Source: Platerodrilus igneus (taxonomy: Eukaryota; Arthropoda; Insecta; Coleoptera; Lycidae). Taken from it: a DNA stretch of 64,000 nucleotides. The position numbers and the translations under genes are program-made. The notes under the pieces are model-generated. The model was not told the origin of the DNA. It made no database searches and saw only the letters and a list, made by a program, of their open reading frames with translations. Location of the stretch: positions 3,038,001 through 3,102,000 of the forward strand of contig JARFIW010000500.1 in the NCBI GenBank assembly GCA_036346225.1, written 5' to 3'. Shown here one piece after another: positions 24,438 through 36,828 of this stretch (the first letter of the stretch is position 1; every line of letters starts with the position of its first letter).

Positions 24438-24930
24438 TCAAAATATTTCAGTCTTTTGAATCTTCCTTTGAATAATCCAAAAACATGCTCTTATTACAAT
24501 CCTGGTGGCAGAATGGCGGTAATTGAATAATTTTTGATTTGGAGTGAGATTGTCAGTATCTTTGAAAGGACTGATCAGCCAGTTTAAACATGGATACCCC
24601 GAATCTCCCAATAAGAAATTGGGTCCCAGAAATCCATCAATGCATTTTTTGTACAAGCATGATTTCTTTAACATGCGACTATCATGAATAGATCCTGGTT
24701 TACCACAGAAAAAACTCATAAACCTTTTTTAGTGATCACATATGCCTTGAATAAGAATGCTGTAATCTCTTTATCTGTTATAATATGCATGATAATATTT
24801 AGTGACTGGACATTTAATATTTATATGGCTTTCATCTATAGCACCAATAACCCCAGATATTCCCTGAAATTTAATAATTCTAATTTTATTTTATTAATAC
24901 GTTGGCCAGTGGGTATAAAAATATATTCAC
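24438..24930 (-). pseudogene. PIF/Harbinger transposase (DDE_Tnp_4) fragment
   Basis: On the minus strand the order is GISGVIGAIDESHINIKCP (near 24870-24815), YYNR then YSILIQGICDH, FMSFFCGKPGSIHDSRML (about 24720), PNFLLGDSGYPCLNWLISPF, and NYRHSATRIVIRACF. These match the Harbinger transposase blocks GVIGAIDGTHI, LQGVCDH, G.PGSIHDARV, LLGDSGYP and N..HS.TR..IE.AFG. The Asp of GAIDE and the Asp of GDSGYP are present, while the expected Glu in the last block is replaced (VIRACF). Two frame breaks occur upstream of 24720. The N-terminal part is cut off by the neighbouring LINE at 24946. Confidence 0.8.
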
Positions 24931-24945
24931 TACTTTTCATCATCA

Positions 24946-27270
24946 TTAGGTATTCAGTCCTGGAACTGGTTAGACATGTACCCTCATTGTTTCCTATTCT
25001 GAACTAACCTACACATTTCCCTGAAATGTGCACAGTCTGCATCTATCACTATCTGATCTAGGTCTCCATCTACCTCTTTTTTCCTATCTCTGCTTGTAAT
25101 ATATTCCATACTATTCCCCAAAAATGCCTTAGAACGTATTCTGCCCTTTTATTTCTTCTATTTTTTTCCCCCAGATATTCTTGTTTACCTACTATTTTTA
25201 TAACCTATGTACAAGGTTATAGAGCACATCCCTGTCTCACCCCTTTCCTAATATTTACTTCTGTATGTTCCTACTCTAATTCTATTACTGCTGTTTGCTC
25301 ATTGTATAAGCTGTGTACTATTTGTCAATCTCCATAACTCATTCCAATCTTTTTGAGTATTTCAAACATTTTCTTCCATTTTACATTGTCGAATGCTTTT
25401 TCCAAACCTTATATACACGCTTTTTTCTTTTCTATTGTTTTTTGTTACAGCTTGTCCAGCAGATTTTCGAGTTTCTGCTTGCACCTTTATCTATACCTGG
25501 TGCCTTATTATTTTTCAGACTCTAATGCTAATTCAAACTCATCTTTAAGTATATGATATCTCAATCATCTATTTCAATGTCTGATTCCCGTTCTAGAGCT
25601 TCTAGTTCCTGTCCTGCATATAAATTCCCTATATATTCTTGCAATCTAACCACTTTCTCTACATTGTCTATAATGATGTTTCCTTCCATGCCTCATATTT
25701 TTGATATACGGTTTTATATCCCAAAAATTCATTCTAATTAGTTTGCATGCTTCGTCTCTCTTGCCTATTTCCATCTTAGTTTGTACCTCTCTATACTGTT
25801 CATCATTCCATTGTTCTTTAGCTTTCTTGCACTTGCGAATAATTTCCCATTTATGGCATTGTATCACTATTTTCCTGCTTCCTCTGGTGTTTTCGTATTT
25901 TCGAAATTCTTCTATTAAATTCAGAATATGGCTTCTTATTTTCTTTATACCCCAGAATATCTTTGGCCGCGATATCTAAGCTGGATTTAATGTTATTCCA
26001 TTGTTTCTACATTCTTAGTATCAGAAATTTTCCTGATGTTTTTCTGTAATTCGTTTGACTTTTTCTCAAATCTTTTGTGGATATCTTTATCTTATAGTTT
26101 CTCAAAATCAAAGCGCTTTTTTCCGTTCCTGTTTCAAATTTTTAAATTTAAGCACAACTTGCATAATTACTATGCTGTAAATACTCCCTATACGTTTGTT
26201 GTTGTTTGTTTTGTACTCTTCTTTATTTTCTTTGGGAATTAAACCACTCATGGTTTAATTCCCAACAAAAATTAAGAATACATACTATGTTGTGGTCAAT
26301 GTCTACATCTGCAGGTAGCTTCTACAGCGTTTTACTTGATACTCCTAAACCACTGTCTAACAAGAACGTAATCCATTTTATATCTCCCTATGACTCCTGG
26401 TAAGTTCACATGTATCGTCTTCTAGGATGATGTTGAAATAACGTGTTTGCGATGATTAAACTGTATGTATTGCAAAATTCTACCAGCCTATTGCCATTGT
26501 CATTTCTAATGCCTAAACCAAATATACCTACTACCGCTTCTTCCCTACCCTCGCATACCACTGCATTAAAATCTCCCGTACTTATTCAATTTTCACGTTC
26601 TTTTACGAATCTTAGTATGTCTTCAATATCTCTTTAGATTGCTTCTAGCTCCTCCTTACTGTAGCTAGAGGTGGGCATGTATATTTGTATTCTTACTGTA
26701 TTTACAGGTTTAATTTTAATCTAACCTTGAGAACGCTATCGTTCTGTTGTATGTAGTTTTCTACAGTGTTCTATCTTTTTCCACATGACTACCCCCACAC
26801 CCGAATTTCCTTCCTCAGATCCTGTATGAATTATCGTAAAATCTTCACTCCAAAGATCCCCCGCCTCTGGCCACAGAACTTCACTAGTTCCTCCTATGTC
26901 TGCTGCTAACCTATTCATTTCAGTTTTCAGATCCTCTAGCTTATCTACTTGCTTCATTCTTCCGACTCACAAAATGTGCCCTGCTCTTCTTATAAACTTG
27001 CTGATCACAGCCTCCAAAGTAGTGGTTTCCCGTTGCCTTCCACATCGCAGTAGTGCATCTTAGTGTCATACCGACCCCCAAGGTCTCTGACACTCTAAAT
27101 ACCGAAAGAGATGCTACCCTCTTTCGAGGACTGGTCTTAGTCTGGCTCCTCACTAAAGACCCCACTAATTTAGCTAAACCTACAGTTCGGCTCTTTACGT
27201 CACTGAAACACGCAAGTCATTATGCCCATTCCAGTATTTAGAAATACTTAACGGCGCAGGCCCGTTTAGA
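24946..27270 (-). mobile_element. RTE-like LINE, minus strand, nearly full-length frame order but internally deleted
   Basis: Reading leftwards from 27270: a 5' region with ATGTGGAAGGCAACGGGAAA (27045-27026), then the endonuclease start (LKTEMNRLAADI, LWPEAGDLWSEDF, HTGSEEGNSGVGVVM at 26950-26780) and the linker (KWEIIRKCKKAKEQW, KLIRMNFWDIKPY at 25860-25690). RT begins before 25400 (FDNVKWKKM) but after VRQGC near 25230 it jumps to the type-B C-terminal module (YVLRHFWG at about 25130). The palm with FADD and the thumb are therefore deleted. It ends at TAATGATGATGA near 24950. Same family as 13188-15832 and 55848-60660. It abuts the Harbinger fragment, suggesting it inserted into that transposon. 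Many stops. Confidence 0.75.
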
Positions 27271-27494
27271 ATGTTGTCATCCATAATGATATCTAATTGA
27301 TTAATCTTTTAAGAAATGAGAGAAACACGTGGATCTATGCAAAATACATTGATGCTGTAAGGTTAAGTGCAAACACATCATCGACTGATACCTTAAAACT
27401 CATGCACACAGGACCACGTTAACTTTGAAATAAAATATTTTTGAACTTAGAATAGATTTTTGGAGCAATCTCTTGTAACGGAACGCTTTTAAAT

Positions 27495-28190
27495 ATGTAG
27501 TTTTTTTAGGGTTCCGTACCTTATAAGGTATAACGGAACCTTTATAAAATCATCTCGTGTTCGTCCGTCCTTCTGTCACAGAGGTTTTCTCAAAAACTAT
27601 GTAACGTAGGAATTTGAAATTTGGCACAATGCTAGGTCTTTATGGCACGCACATATATCGACAGTCAGAAAATAGCAAAAATATTTTTAGATTAAAATGG
27701 CGGGGGTAATTCGGTCAAAAGAAAAAAGTTTTAATAAATATATCGTGTGAGATATCATTTGAAAGAGGATTCTAAAAGGCTTCTAAAAATATTTTTTTAT
27801 AATTTTCGGTCTAATAGTTTTCATGATATAACTCAAAATGTGCCAAAAATGACACCCCCACACCTACATTTTCAAAGCTAAAATTTTGATTTTAATAGGG
27901 ATAGTAGCTATCGAGTCATAGATTATCGGAAAACTGCAGGTTTTTTTGACAGTGTAATAGTTACTGGAAAAATTTTTTTTAATACAGTAATAGACAACGT
28001 ATTTACTAATGTACCAGTATAATGTGGGACAATATATTAATTTTTCAGTCATCACAATCAAATTTGGATAAGATTTAAAAATACATAAAAAATAAAAACA
28101 GCTTAATTTAGTTTATTGATTGCTCATTGTAGTATTGGTACCGAACCCTAATAGTGCGAGCTCGACTTGCTCTTTGCTAACTTTTTAAAA
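27495..28190. mobile_element. Non-autonomous DNA transposon with AGGGTTCCGTACC ends
   Basis: AGGGTTCCGTACC at 27508-27520 is mirrored by GGTACCGAACCCT at 28137-28149, with one mismatch. The 5' end also forms its own hairpin (GGTTCCGTACCTTATAAGG...CGGAACC). The inner sequence (TCGTCCGTCCTTCTGTC, TTTGAAATTTGGCACAA) and the outer GTGCGAGCTCGACTTGC resemble a repeat I recall as widespread in insect, especially lepidopteran, non-coding DNA. No transposase. Confidence 0.6.
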
Positions 28191-28545
28191 CTTATAATAA
28201 CATTATGGTTCAAGACATTTTCAGCTGTTAGATAATCATATTAGTGTGCTTTTTAGTTGAAGTATTTAATATAAACAGTGTGTTTTTAACAGCTCTGTGG
28301 ATTTAATTAATTTGAATGGTTATTTTTGGACATATTTTCTGTAAAATTATACCTGTCTGCTCAGTATAATCTGGGCTATGAAATGATCAATCTAAGTGGT
28401 ATCAGGGATCCATTAAACAGAAGTTGTAAGCTGTTTTATAGTAATTTTCCTGTATTTATCTGTTGAGGCATGACATATGTTCAAATACAACTGATATCAA
28501 CATATTTAATAAATTTAATAGATAACTACTACAAATATCTAACTA
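28191..28545. other. Spacer, probably 5' UTR of the LINE that follows
   Basis: No frame or repeat recognised. Confidence 0.35.
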
Positions 28546-28626
28546 TTGAGAACACATGTTAAGGTACTAATTCTTAATTGTGCAGTACAAGATCTAGGAA
28601 GACTTTCAATTTTAATTAATCTAAAA

Positions 28627-29395
28627 ATGTTTGAGGCTTGCAACTTTTGCAATTTAAAAATTCTAGATGATGAAAATTACATCTGCTGCGATAGTTGTGG
28701 ATCAACATTTCATGCTATCAAAAAATGCTCTATTTTAAATGTTACCGAAGTTAGAGCGATTCAACTCAAATCTCAAAGATTAATTATTTTCTTTTGCGAG
28801 GATTTCAGAACCACAGTATTAAAAGCTCCTCTGTTATTGAAAAAGCTTACTGCTCTGGAAAAAGAATTAGATAATTTAAAACAGCAGTTTGGCAGTCCTA
28901 CAGCAAGAAAAGAATTCTATGGATTTAAATAACGACAGTACAAGTAATAGTGAAACTATATACAAAGAGGTTCATGAGAGAACAGTGCGTGCCTGCAATT
29001 TTATGGTTTTTAACGCAAGTGAATCTAAATCTTCACAAATAGCTGAGAAAATTTCACATGATAATAAAATTGCATCTAAAATTTTGGAGGCTGCTGGTGT
29101 GCAGTCAAGTGATTTCATCAATGTTATACGCCTTGGAAAGGTTGCTGGTGATAAGCCTCGTCCTTTGAAGGTTACTTTATGTAGCTCTGGTAGAGTTGGT
29201 CAAGTACTTAAAGCCAAAAGAGCCATCACTAACTATGGTTATTCAGTCAGTCAGGATCTGACACATATACAAAGGCAACAATATGCATCTGCTCTTAAAG
29301 AACTTAAGGAACGTTATAAGCATGGGGAACTAAATCTAAGAATTATTCATAAACAGGGAGTACCTAGTGTGGTCAAAAATGTCCCAAAAAACTAA
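28627..29395 (+). pseudogene. LINE ORF1: PHD-like finger plus coiled-coil/RNA-binding part (one frameshift)
   Basis: Starts MFEACNFCNLKILDD, then ICCDSCGSTFH and KKCSIL. The Cys/His spacing is that of the PHD-like finger found at the N-terminus of ORF1 in some CR1-group LINEs. A short coiled coil follows (LTALEKELDNLKQQF). A frameshift near 28890-28930 moves to the frame with VRACNFMVFN, FINVIRLGKV, PRPLKVTLCSSG and a basic end. This resembles the nucleic-acid-binding half of LINE ORF1 proteins (compare IEHCHRIGA in the element at 18.8 kb). ORF1 is expected to bind the element RNA. Apart from the frameshift no stop occurs. Confidence 0.75.
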
Positions 29396-29400
29396 ATAAT

Positions 29401-32237
29401 AATAAATCCACGACTCCTTACTCACTCTCAGTTTATTACCAAAATGTTGGACGTATGCGTACTAGATTTGTTGAATTTGCTCTATCGGCTCTTGTTTGCC
29501 AATATGACGTGATTGTGTTAACAGAAACTTGGCTGCATGAAGATTTTTCTAATGCAGAATTGCGACTTTCTAACTATGAAATCTACCGAGTGAATCGTTC
29601 CTATCTAACCAGTACCAAAGAACGTGGTGGTGGAGTTCTTATTGCCACCAAGAAAGACTTACCGTTTGTAGTCAAAACCATTTCTACTACAGTCTTGAAT
29701 GTTGAGCACTTGTTTATCGAATTCTGGGAAGGTAAATTTAATTTTGTTCTGGGTGGTGTTTACATTCCTCCAGGATCCTCGTCAGAGGTGTATATTTACC
29801 ACTGCTCGGTAGTTGATAAGTATCCTGCTTCTTCCTTCTTTATTTTTGGAGATTATAACTTACCAGCCGCAGTATTAAAATCTCGTGATGAATTATTAGT
29901 ACACTGCCAACCGGGGTACCCAGCTACTGAGGTGACAGAATACTTCAATTTCTTGGGGTTTAAACAATTTAATAATATACCTAATGACCACAATGTATTT
30001 CTAGACCTAATTTTTTGCTAACGTATCTAACTCAATAGATGTGTCGCTTGCTAACGATTGTCTTTTGCCCAACAATTACCACCACAAGGCTCTCGAATGC
30101 GAACTATCTCTTACTACTAAGTGTAGAACCTTACAATTCAATGAAACGTATAGAGATTTTAGAAATGCTGATGATATCGCATTAAATGAATATTTTGGGC
30201 AAATTGCATGGGATTCTCTCCTGAATAATTTGGATATTGACGAGTCTGTTAGGACTTTTTATGAAACAATCATTGTTGCCATTGTTAGATTTGTACCAGT
30301 AATCATCCGTAGATTATCTACCTTTCCCAGATGGTTTTCCAGGGACTTGATATCATTAATACATGAGAAGAAGAGAGCACATGCTATATTTAAGGAAACC
30401 CGTTCCCAGATTGATTATGTACGTTTTAGTAATTTACGTTACCTTTATAAACAGGCTACAAAACGCAGTTATCTTACTTATATGTCTAATGTAAATAAAG
30501 GGATTTGTTCTAATCCAAAACAATTCTGGGGTTATGTTAATAGTTTAAAAGGGGAACATTTACCTGAGAGCTTGTTTCTTGATGATATTACTGCTAATAA
30601 TGGCGATGATATTGCCAATCTCTTCGCTTCTCACTTTGTAGGAAACTATAATGATACCCCCATGGCTTTCGATACTAATCTCTCTATGACCGATTCACAA
30701 GTTGATATCCCATTTATACAATTTTGCTTGAAGGAGGTATTCAATGGTATCAAATCCCTTCCTGATAGGTTGTCAACGGGTCCTGATGGGATTCCACCTA
30801 TTTTTCTAAAGAGGTGTATATTTACTTTGTGTAAACCGCTTCAATGCCTATTTAACTTGACATTTAAACTTCAAAAATTTCCATCGATGTGGAGTACAAG
30901 CTATGTCATACCTGTTTTAAAAGTGGCAATAAAGAGGATATTAGAAACTACCGGCCAATATGTCTGTTGTCTTCTATACCTAAACTACTTGAAACGTTAC
31001 TAATTGTGTACTTAAATTGGTATTGTTGTAAATTAATATGTGATAACCAGCATGGGTTCACTCAGAAAAGATCGACAGTTTCTAACATACTTGTCTATCA
31101 AAACACAATTACCACTGCTTTGGAGAATGGGTTGCAGGTTGAATCAATACATACAGATTTCTCTAAAGCTTTCGATAAAATCAACCATTCCATATTGTTA
31201 GGAAAATTGAAAGCTATAGGATTTCCACATTACTCACTTGAATGGCTAAAGAGTTATCTCAGTGGCAGGTCACAGTCGGTAAAGATTAAAAATTTTATTT
31301 CAGCACCTATGGAAGTTTTATCTGGAGTGCCTCAGGGGTCACACTTAGGACCCCTGCTATTTAACTTATTTGTAAATGACATTGGCTTGTTTCTTCCCGG
31401 CAGCAATTTCTTACTATTTGCTGATGATTGTAAATTGTTCAGAGTAGTTGGGAGTGAATCTGATTGTCATGAGCTTCAGAAAGAACTCGATTCATTTTAT
31501 AATTGGTGTGAGAATAATGGGATGTTTCTTAATATTTCCAAATGCTGCAGTATAACTTTCTAATCTTCTAGAAACCCCATTATGTATGTATACTCTATCA
31601 ATGGAGCACATTTGAAAAGTGTTGATACAGTACGCGATCTGGGTGTTTATTTTGATAGCAAGGTATCTTTTGTTCCTCATATTAATACTATTACTTCAAA
31701 ATCTCTAGGAGCATTAGGATTTATTTCAAGGCATGCACATGACCTTTCAGTGATAGCGATTAGAAAATTGTATTTGTGTTACGTTCGGAGTATACTTATG
31801 TATGCCTCTCGATCTGATCTCCCCATTATAATGTACACATTCGAACTCTTGAAGCGGTGTAGAATAGGTTCCTAAGATTTTGTGCTGGAACAGTATTCAG
31901 TAAATTTAATTGTGATTATGACCTCATTCGCCAGGCTTTGCAATTACCACCTCTGGAAACCCTACGTGATTATAATGACCTTCTGGTTTTGTATAAAGTT
32001 TTGGCAGGAGATATTGATTGTTCCGAATTACTTAGCCTGTTTAGTCTTAGGATACCACTGCGTAATACCAGAGATACATCATTATTTTTTGTGCCCTATC
32101 ATACAGTTAATTATACTTATTTCTGCCCCCTAGCTAGGATGGTTAGGTCTGCTAATGCGCATGATTATAGGGTAATAGGAATTTCACAATCAGAATTTAA
32201 AAGGGAGTATAATGGGCTGTTTAGAAACCCACAGTGA
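29401..32237 (+). pseudogene. LINE ORF2: APE endonuclease and reverse transcriptase, few lesions
   Basis: Endonuclease (29430-30021): YYQNVGRMRTRF, IVLTETWLHEDF, GGGVLIAT, VYIPPGSS, FIFGDYNLP. The linker (30041-30900) has FPRWFSRDLISLIHEKKRA and KQFWGYVNSLKG, then STGPDGIPPIFLKRC. RT (30889-31563): NYRPICLLSSIPKLLE, QHGFTQKRSTVSNIL, THTDFSKAFDKINH-type block as IHTDFSKAFDKINH, SGVPQGSHLGPLLF and the intact catalytic FADDCKLF. C-terminal part: VRDLGVYFDSKVSF, then frame shifts to PLETLRDYNDLLVLYKVL. Lesions: one extra T at 30012-30017, one missing T near 30910, a stop after SITF at 31561, a frameshift near 31820 and a TAG near 31861. A recent, inactive copy. Confidence 0.8.
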
Positions 32238-32383
32238 GCTTCACTAGTTTTTGTAAGTATTTTACGAATTTGACATACATTTTATAATATTTTTAATATT
32301 TTGAATTATTTATAGCACTTATAGCATTATTTATCAATATTAAAGGTGTAATCCGTATATGTGAATAAATAAATAAATAAAAT

Positions 32384-33389
32384 CTCCTTAGTTTTGGAAT
32401 AATGCTCTTCATTTGTACATTTAAACATTTTATTTCAAATATCATTAATGTGTTTACAAAACATTATAACAAACAGTAGTAAATATGATTAAACATTATA
32501 TAATTCAGACCATGAGATCTAAATGAACAATGTTCACGATGAACATAACTATATCAACAAAAACAGTAAACTTATGTGATTATAAAAAAATGGTATAAAA
32601 CATTAAAACTAACAAAGTTTAATCAAAAAATATATACTAAGCCAAAATATATAATCAAAACACTAATAACATATATTGCATTGATAAATACCAATAGAAA
32701 CTACAATCACGGCTTGGAAATTAGCATTGTAGCTGAACTAAGGACCTTTTTAATTTCAAGATGTATATTATAAATTTTTACTATTTTACTTTTTATGGTG
32801 GCATTTTTTATATATATTTTGATTCAAATTAAATACAAATATAACATGTTAAATACATTAATTTATTAATGTATGTATAGTAAATAATAATACACAAGCT
32901 GTTCACTACAGTTAACTGGCACTTATCAGGTATTAAAACAACCACTAGCATCACACTGAAGACTAGGAAAAATATTGCAAGCTGCAAATTCTTTACCTTA
33001 AAACCTGTCTGAAAGTTAATGTAAAACTTTGCTTATACGTAACAAAATCCAGTAAACATTTTTAAATATTACAATTCAAACAATTTTATATTGAATGAGA
33101 TTGTTGACAATAGAATAACAAACTTACAAAAGAAACACTTACAAGCTAGTTAAACCATTAAACAAAAAATATATGTTACTAATAAAAAAACAATATATAT
33201 TGAACAAACACTTTTTATTCTTGACCTTCACTTTATCATAAGTCTATTTCAAGTTCTTGGGTTTAAGTTAAATTAAACGTATTTCTATTGCATGCCCCAA
33301 ACGTTTCAGTCATTCATATTATATAGATTTGCTTACCTTAAACGAAAACCAATTTAGATAAGTATGAAACCTCTAACCCACATATATTG
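32384..33389. other. AT-rich non-coding stretch, probably outer left arm of a large palindrome
   Basis: No gene. Composition is very AT-rich; weak similarity to reverse-complement sequence beyond 34300 suggests it belongs to the same foldback structure. Confidence 0.35.
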
Positions 33390-34215
33390 TACATTTTTAA
33401 TTAATTTTATATATCTTTTATTAATGATTTTGCTTAAATTTAACTGTGTTAAACCACGTCAATAAGGTGAATGTTTTAGTTTAGTATTACTAATATTTAA
33501 TATCTCCTTTCCCTACATTAACGACTCTTGTTTCCTTTTCTAATCTTATCTAAACATTTTTTTGTTTTGGTTGCCTGCCTTTTTCATGGATGGATTTTTT
33601 TTATTAGATTTTTAATACCTTTCTGCTATGGTGTGGAGATTATTTTATTATACTGCCATATACCTTAATCAGTTTTTGTATATCAGCCTTATCAGTAATA
33701 GGTTGTTGGTTTTTTTTACAATATTCTAATCTTATCAAACATGTATTTTGTTTTAGGTTGACTACTGTATTTTATCAGATGCTATTTATATTTTTAGACT
33801 TTTAATAGGTTTTTTTCATGTGGAGATTATTTTATTATACTGTGATTTTACCTTACTTAATTTTTGTATGGCCTTATCATAATCACTGTTAGGTTTTTCA
33901 CAATATTTTAATCTTATCAAACATTTATTGTGCTCCTCCCCCCTTGCTTTTTAATTTTTTGGACTTTTAATAGGCTAGCAAAAACGTATTAAAAGTCTAA
34001 AAAAATAAAAGACAAAAAGCATGAGGGTAAAATGTAGTAAACCAAAGCAAAATCAATGTTTGATTAGATTAAAATATTGTAAGAAACCTAACGGTTATGG
34101 TAAGGTCAAAAATTAAGTAAGGTAATCACAGTATAATAAAATAATTGACGGATCCAACAAGTTAAATTAAGCAAAATCAGTATCCATAAAAGATAACAAA
34201 ATTAATTAAAATGTT
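33390..34215. repeat. AT-rich palindrome with a 182-186-bp tandem repeat in its left arm
   Basis: The motif TAATCTTATC starts repeat units at 33541, 33727 and 33909. The third unit is followed by its own reverse complement: GACTTTTAATA (33962) against TATTAAAAGTC (33987), TATTATACTGTGATT (33834) against AATCACAGTATAATA (34124). The inner arms are about 150 bp each. Outside the tandem part, the left block near 33397-33450 (TTTTTAATTAATTTTATATATC...GATTTTGCTTAAATTTAAC) pairs with 34165-34215. Confidence 0.75.
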
Positions 34216-35624
34216 TATATTAAGTTAGTAATAAAATAATCTTGTTTAAGGAAGCAAATAAATTGTATATAAAATCTAATTAAAAATACATTGAGTGATC
34301 ACAGTAAAAGGCAAACGTTTTGAACAAAATAAAAAATGTTATAATTAGTTTAATTTGACTATAAAAGATCGTTAAAGCAAAGAGTTTCGATATAATAGCA
34401 TGGAAAAGCGAGAATCATAAAATGTTATAAAGATTTTAACATGTAAAAGATTCACCTAGAATATATTGACGTATCAACCCATAAATTTAAAGCAAAATTT
34501 ATATACAAAATAGTAAAACCGTAATTAAAATGTCATAAATTAAGTGCAGGTTAGAAAGGATTCGTAAAAATATTTAAAATACTAATTTTAAAGCAAATAT
34601 ATATTACAGTACAAATTCATATTAAGCAATTGTTAAAATATCATTGAGCAAACTCGCATAAAAGTAGTAAACTATTTGAACATTATAATTAAAAATTATT
34701 AAAATAAAGTTTAATGTTAGACAATTACAACTTAAGAATTTTGAAATACAAAATGATTTATCAATACACTAACTGATAAACACAATGAACAAATATTCAA
34801 TAAAGATTTAAATGAAGTGTATGGATATGGCAATTCCAAGACATAGTGAATTTGTGTATATAATAATTTCTATCAAGGACACATCAATAAATAATGTATC
34901 AGTACAAAATTAATACCTTACCGTATTAATAGCCAATAGGGTATTAAGTGACAGATGGAATGGTACTGTTTATGCTTATCATTCTTTAAAAACATTCAAA
35001 ATACTTAGTGTTTACAAGCACTTTTAAAACAATCACAGTTACGTTCTCAAACAAAGTTTCATTAGGTACTTAATGGAACTTTTGCTTCATCATTCATAAA
35101 CATGTCATTTTGTCCTCCAATAAACATGTGTATATTATTCAAACTCCACATTATATTCAATCACACTTCTTATATAATGAATACGTTTCGTGGAGAGCTA
35201 ATTAATTAGTGTGATAATTTTTAATCATGCACAGAATTTGGCTTTTAAATGAACATCATGTATATCTACACAAATTCCGTGTTCGTATTTAGTAAAATAA
35301 CGTTTCCAAATCTAGTTAATTTGCAAACCCTTGCATGTGTTATTTACAGCTAGGTAGCAAGAATTTTGTAAACCCTTTCGGGGAATTTGCAGGTAGTAAC
35401 CGAGTTTGCTAGTTTCAAGCCGTATCGCATCTTTTGTTAGCTTTGTTCAAATACTGAAAACTTTCGAAGTTTAGCAATAATTTTATAAATGCTGAGAGGT
35501 GAATTTTGTTCATGTTGCTTTAGCACATGCATTTTATTTTGATTCGTTTCTAGTGAAGCTTTTGCATTAAAATACCCGCAACATGTAGTATTGTTTCAAC
35601 TTCACAACTTTGTTATTGAAACGT
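34216..35624. other. AT-rich non-coding stretch up to the BEL element
   Basis: No gene was recognised. The first few hundred bases may be the outer right arm of the palindrome. The 5' LTR of the BEL element should lie in the right part but could not be delimited. Confidence 0.35.
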
Positions 35625-36828
35625 AATAATGAACTATACATTAGATAAATCAGTGATTATTGCCAGACAAACTGGTGTGCGTCTAAACACCTTTGTAGCA
35701 TTATAAAACAATATTGAACATATGCAAAATCGTCTCAAGTTATGGCTGCCTTTGAAATCGTAACAAAATTGTATGATGACTTTCAGTCTATTAATCGTAA
35801 TATGATAATCGATGAATCATCTGATGTTTGAACTGACTTCTGTAATATATATTTGGAATTGATCTGCTCTTTTGTGAATTAAAAGCAGTGTATATGATCA
35901 TAAATCTTAGTCTACAGAAACAAGATTTACAGAATCCAGTTCAAACTCAAATGGCGGAAACAAATGCGACAGTTTCACGTTTTAATTCCGTATAAGTGGC
36001 TTTGGAAGCTCCAACTCCTAATAATAATGTAAGACTGCCTAAAATTGAATTGGTTCGTTTTTCAGGTGTGCATAGCGAGTGGCCTCCATATATAAATTTA
36101 TTCAACGCACTTATACACAATAATGAAAGTTTATCGCCCATGGCTAAATTCCAATATTTAATCGCTCCTTGTCTAAGGAGCCTTTGTCTGTCAAGCATTT
36201 GCCTTTGACTACCGATAATTATTTTATCGCATATAAGACTCTCTTGTCCAGATATCAAAATGAATGTGTTTTAGGAACCATATATTGGCAATCAATTTTT
36301 AACACACCAAAATGCAACAATGGTTCAGTTCAATCAGTGCGAAATTTGCTAAACACTTTCAGCTGCACTTTTGCAGTATAAAGACATAGATTTTTGAGAA
36401 TTTACACTTTTTAATTGGTAAATACAAAGGGTAGACAATACTACTCGCATAGCTTTTGAAATTAAATTCACAGATGTGGAATTTCCTACTTTTGAAAACG
36501 AGGCATTTTTTATGACATATGTCGTGAAATAGAAAATAATTCTTTGACTAGTGCTTCCAGTACTAGTAATACAACTAGTAAATCTTTATATAGGCCAAAT
36601 ATTAAAGATCGTCCTCAAGTATTTTTAGCTTCTACTGACAGTGGAGCTCCAAAATCAAAATGTGCCCATTGCAAGGCCATAACCCATTCCATTTATAAAC
36701 AAGGGTCTTTTTTACAATTGCCTACAACCGCACGCTTTACAATTATAAAATCAGCATGTTTGTGCATCAATTGTCTTAGTCTGTCGCATTTGTTAAACGC
36801 ATGTAAGTCGAAGTCCACCTGTAGGCGC
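35625..36828 (+). mobile_element. BEL/Pao element, left part: gag, broken
   Basis: Broken frames spell a BEL/Pao Gag (DUF1759/DUF1758 type): TGVRLNTFVAL and VTKLYDDFQSINRNM at 35670-35810; LPKIELVRFSGVHSEWP, NLFNALIHNNESLSP and KFQYLI at 36030-36160; LSVKHLPLTTDNYFIAYKTL (36180); YWQSIFNTPKCNNGS (36285); then the zinc-finger region KCAHCKAITHSIY and CRRC up to 36828. At that point, inside the last CxxC knuckle, a Gypsy LTR begins, and the BEL frame resumes with KHNSLLHFLNVAS at 44040. Several frameshifts and stops. Related elements use this Gag to package their RNA. Confidence 0.8.

Larger units (their letters stand above)
28546..32383 (+). mobile_element. Young, almost complete CR1/Jockey-like LINE
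   Basis: Carries ORF1 (28627-29395) and ORF2 (29401-32237) in tandem, a short 3' UTR and a tail of repeated AATA (32361-32383). Only about six lesions are needed to explain all frame breaks, and at least two are single-base changes in T runs (near 30012 and 30910). It is the best preserved non-LTR element in the window. Confidence 0.85.

Noticed and set aside
25313..26242. Several plus-strand hydrophobic frames of 60-92 codons
   Set aside because: They are antisense to the minus-strand RTE-like LINE; the minus frames give endonuclease, linker and RT blocks.
33541..34150. CRISPR-like array
   Set aside because: Repeats are 182-186 bp long without short repeats and unique spacers; this is eukaryotic tandem and inverted repeat DNA.
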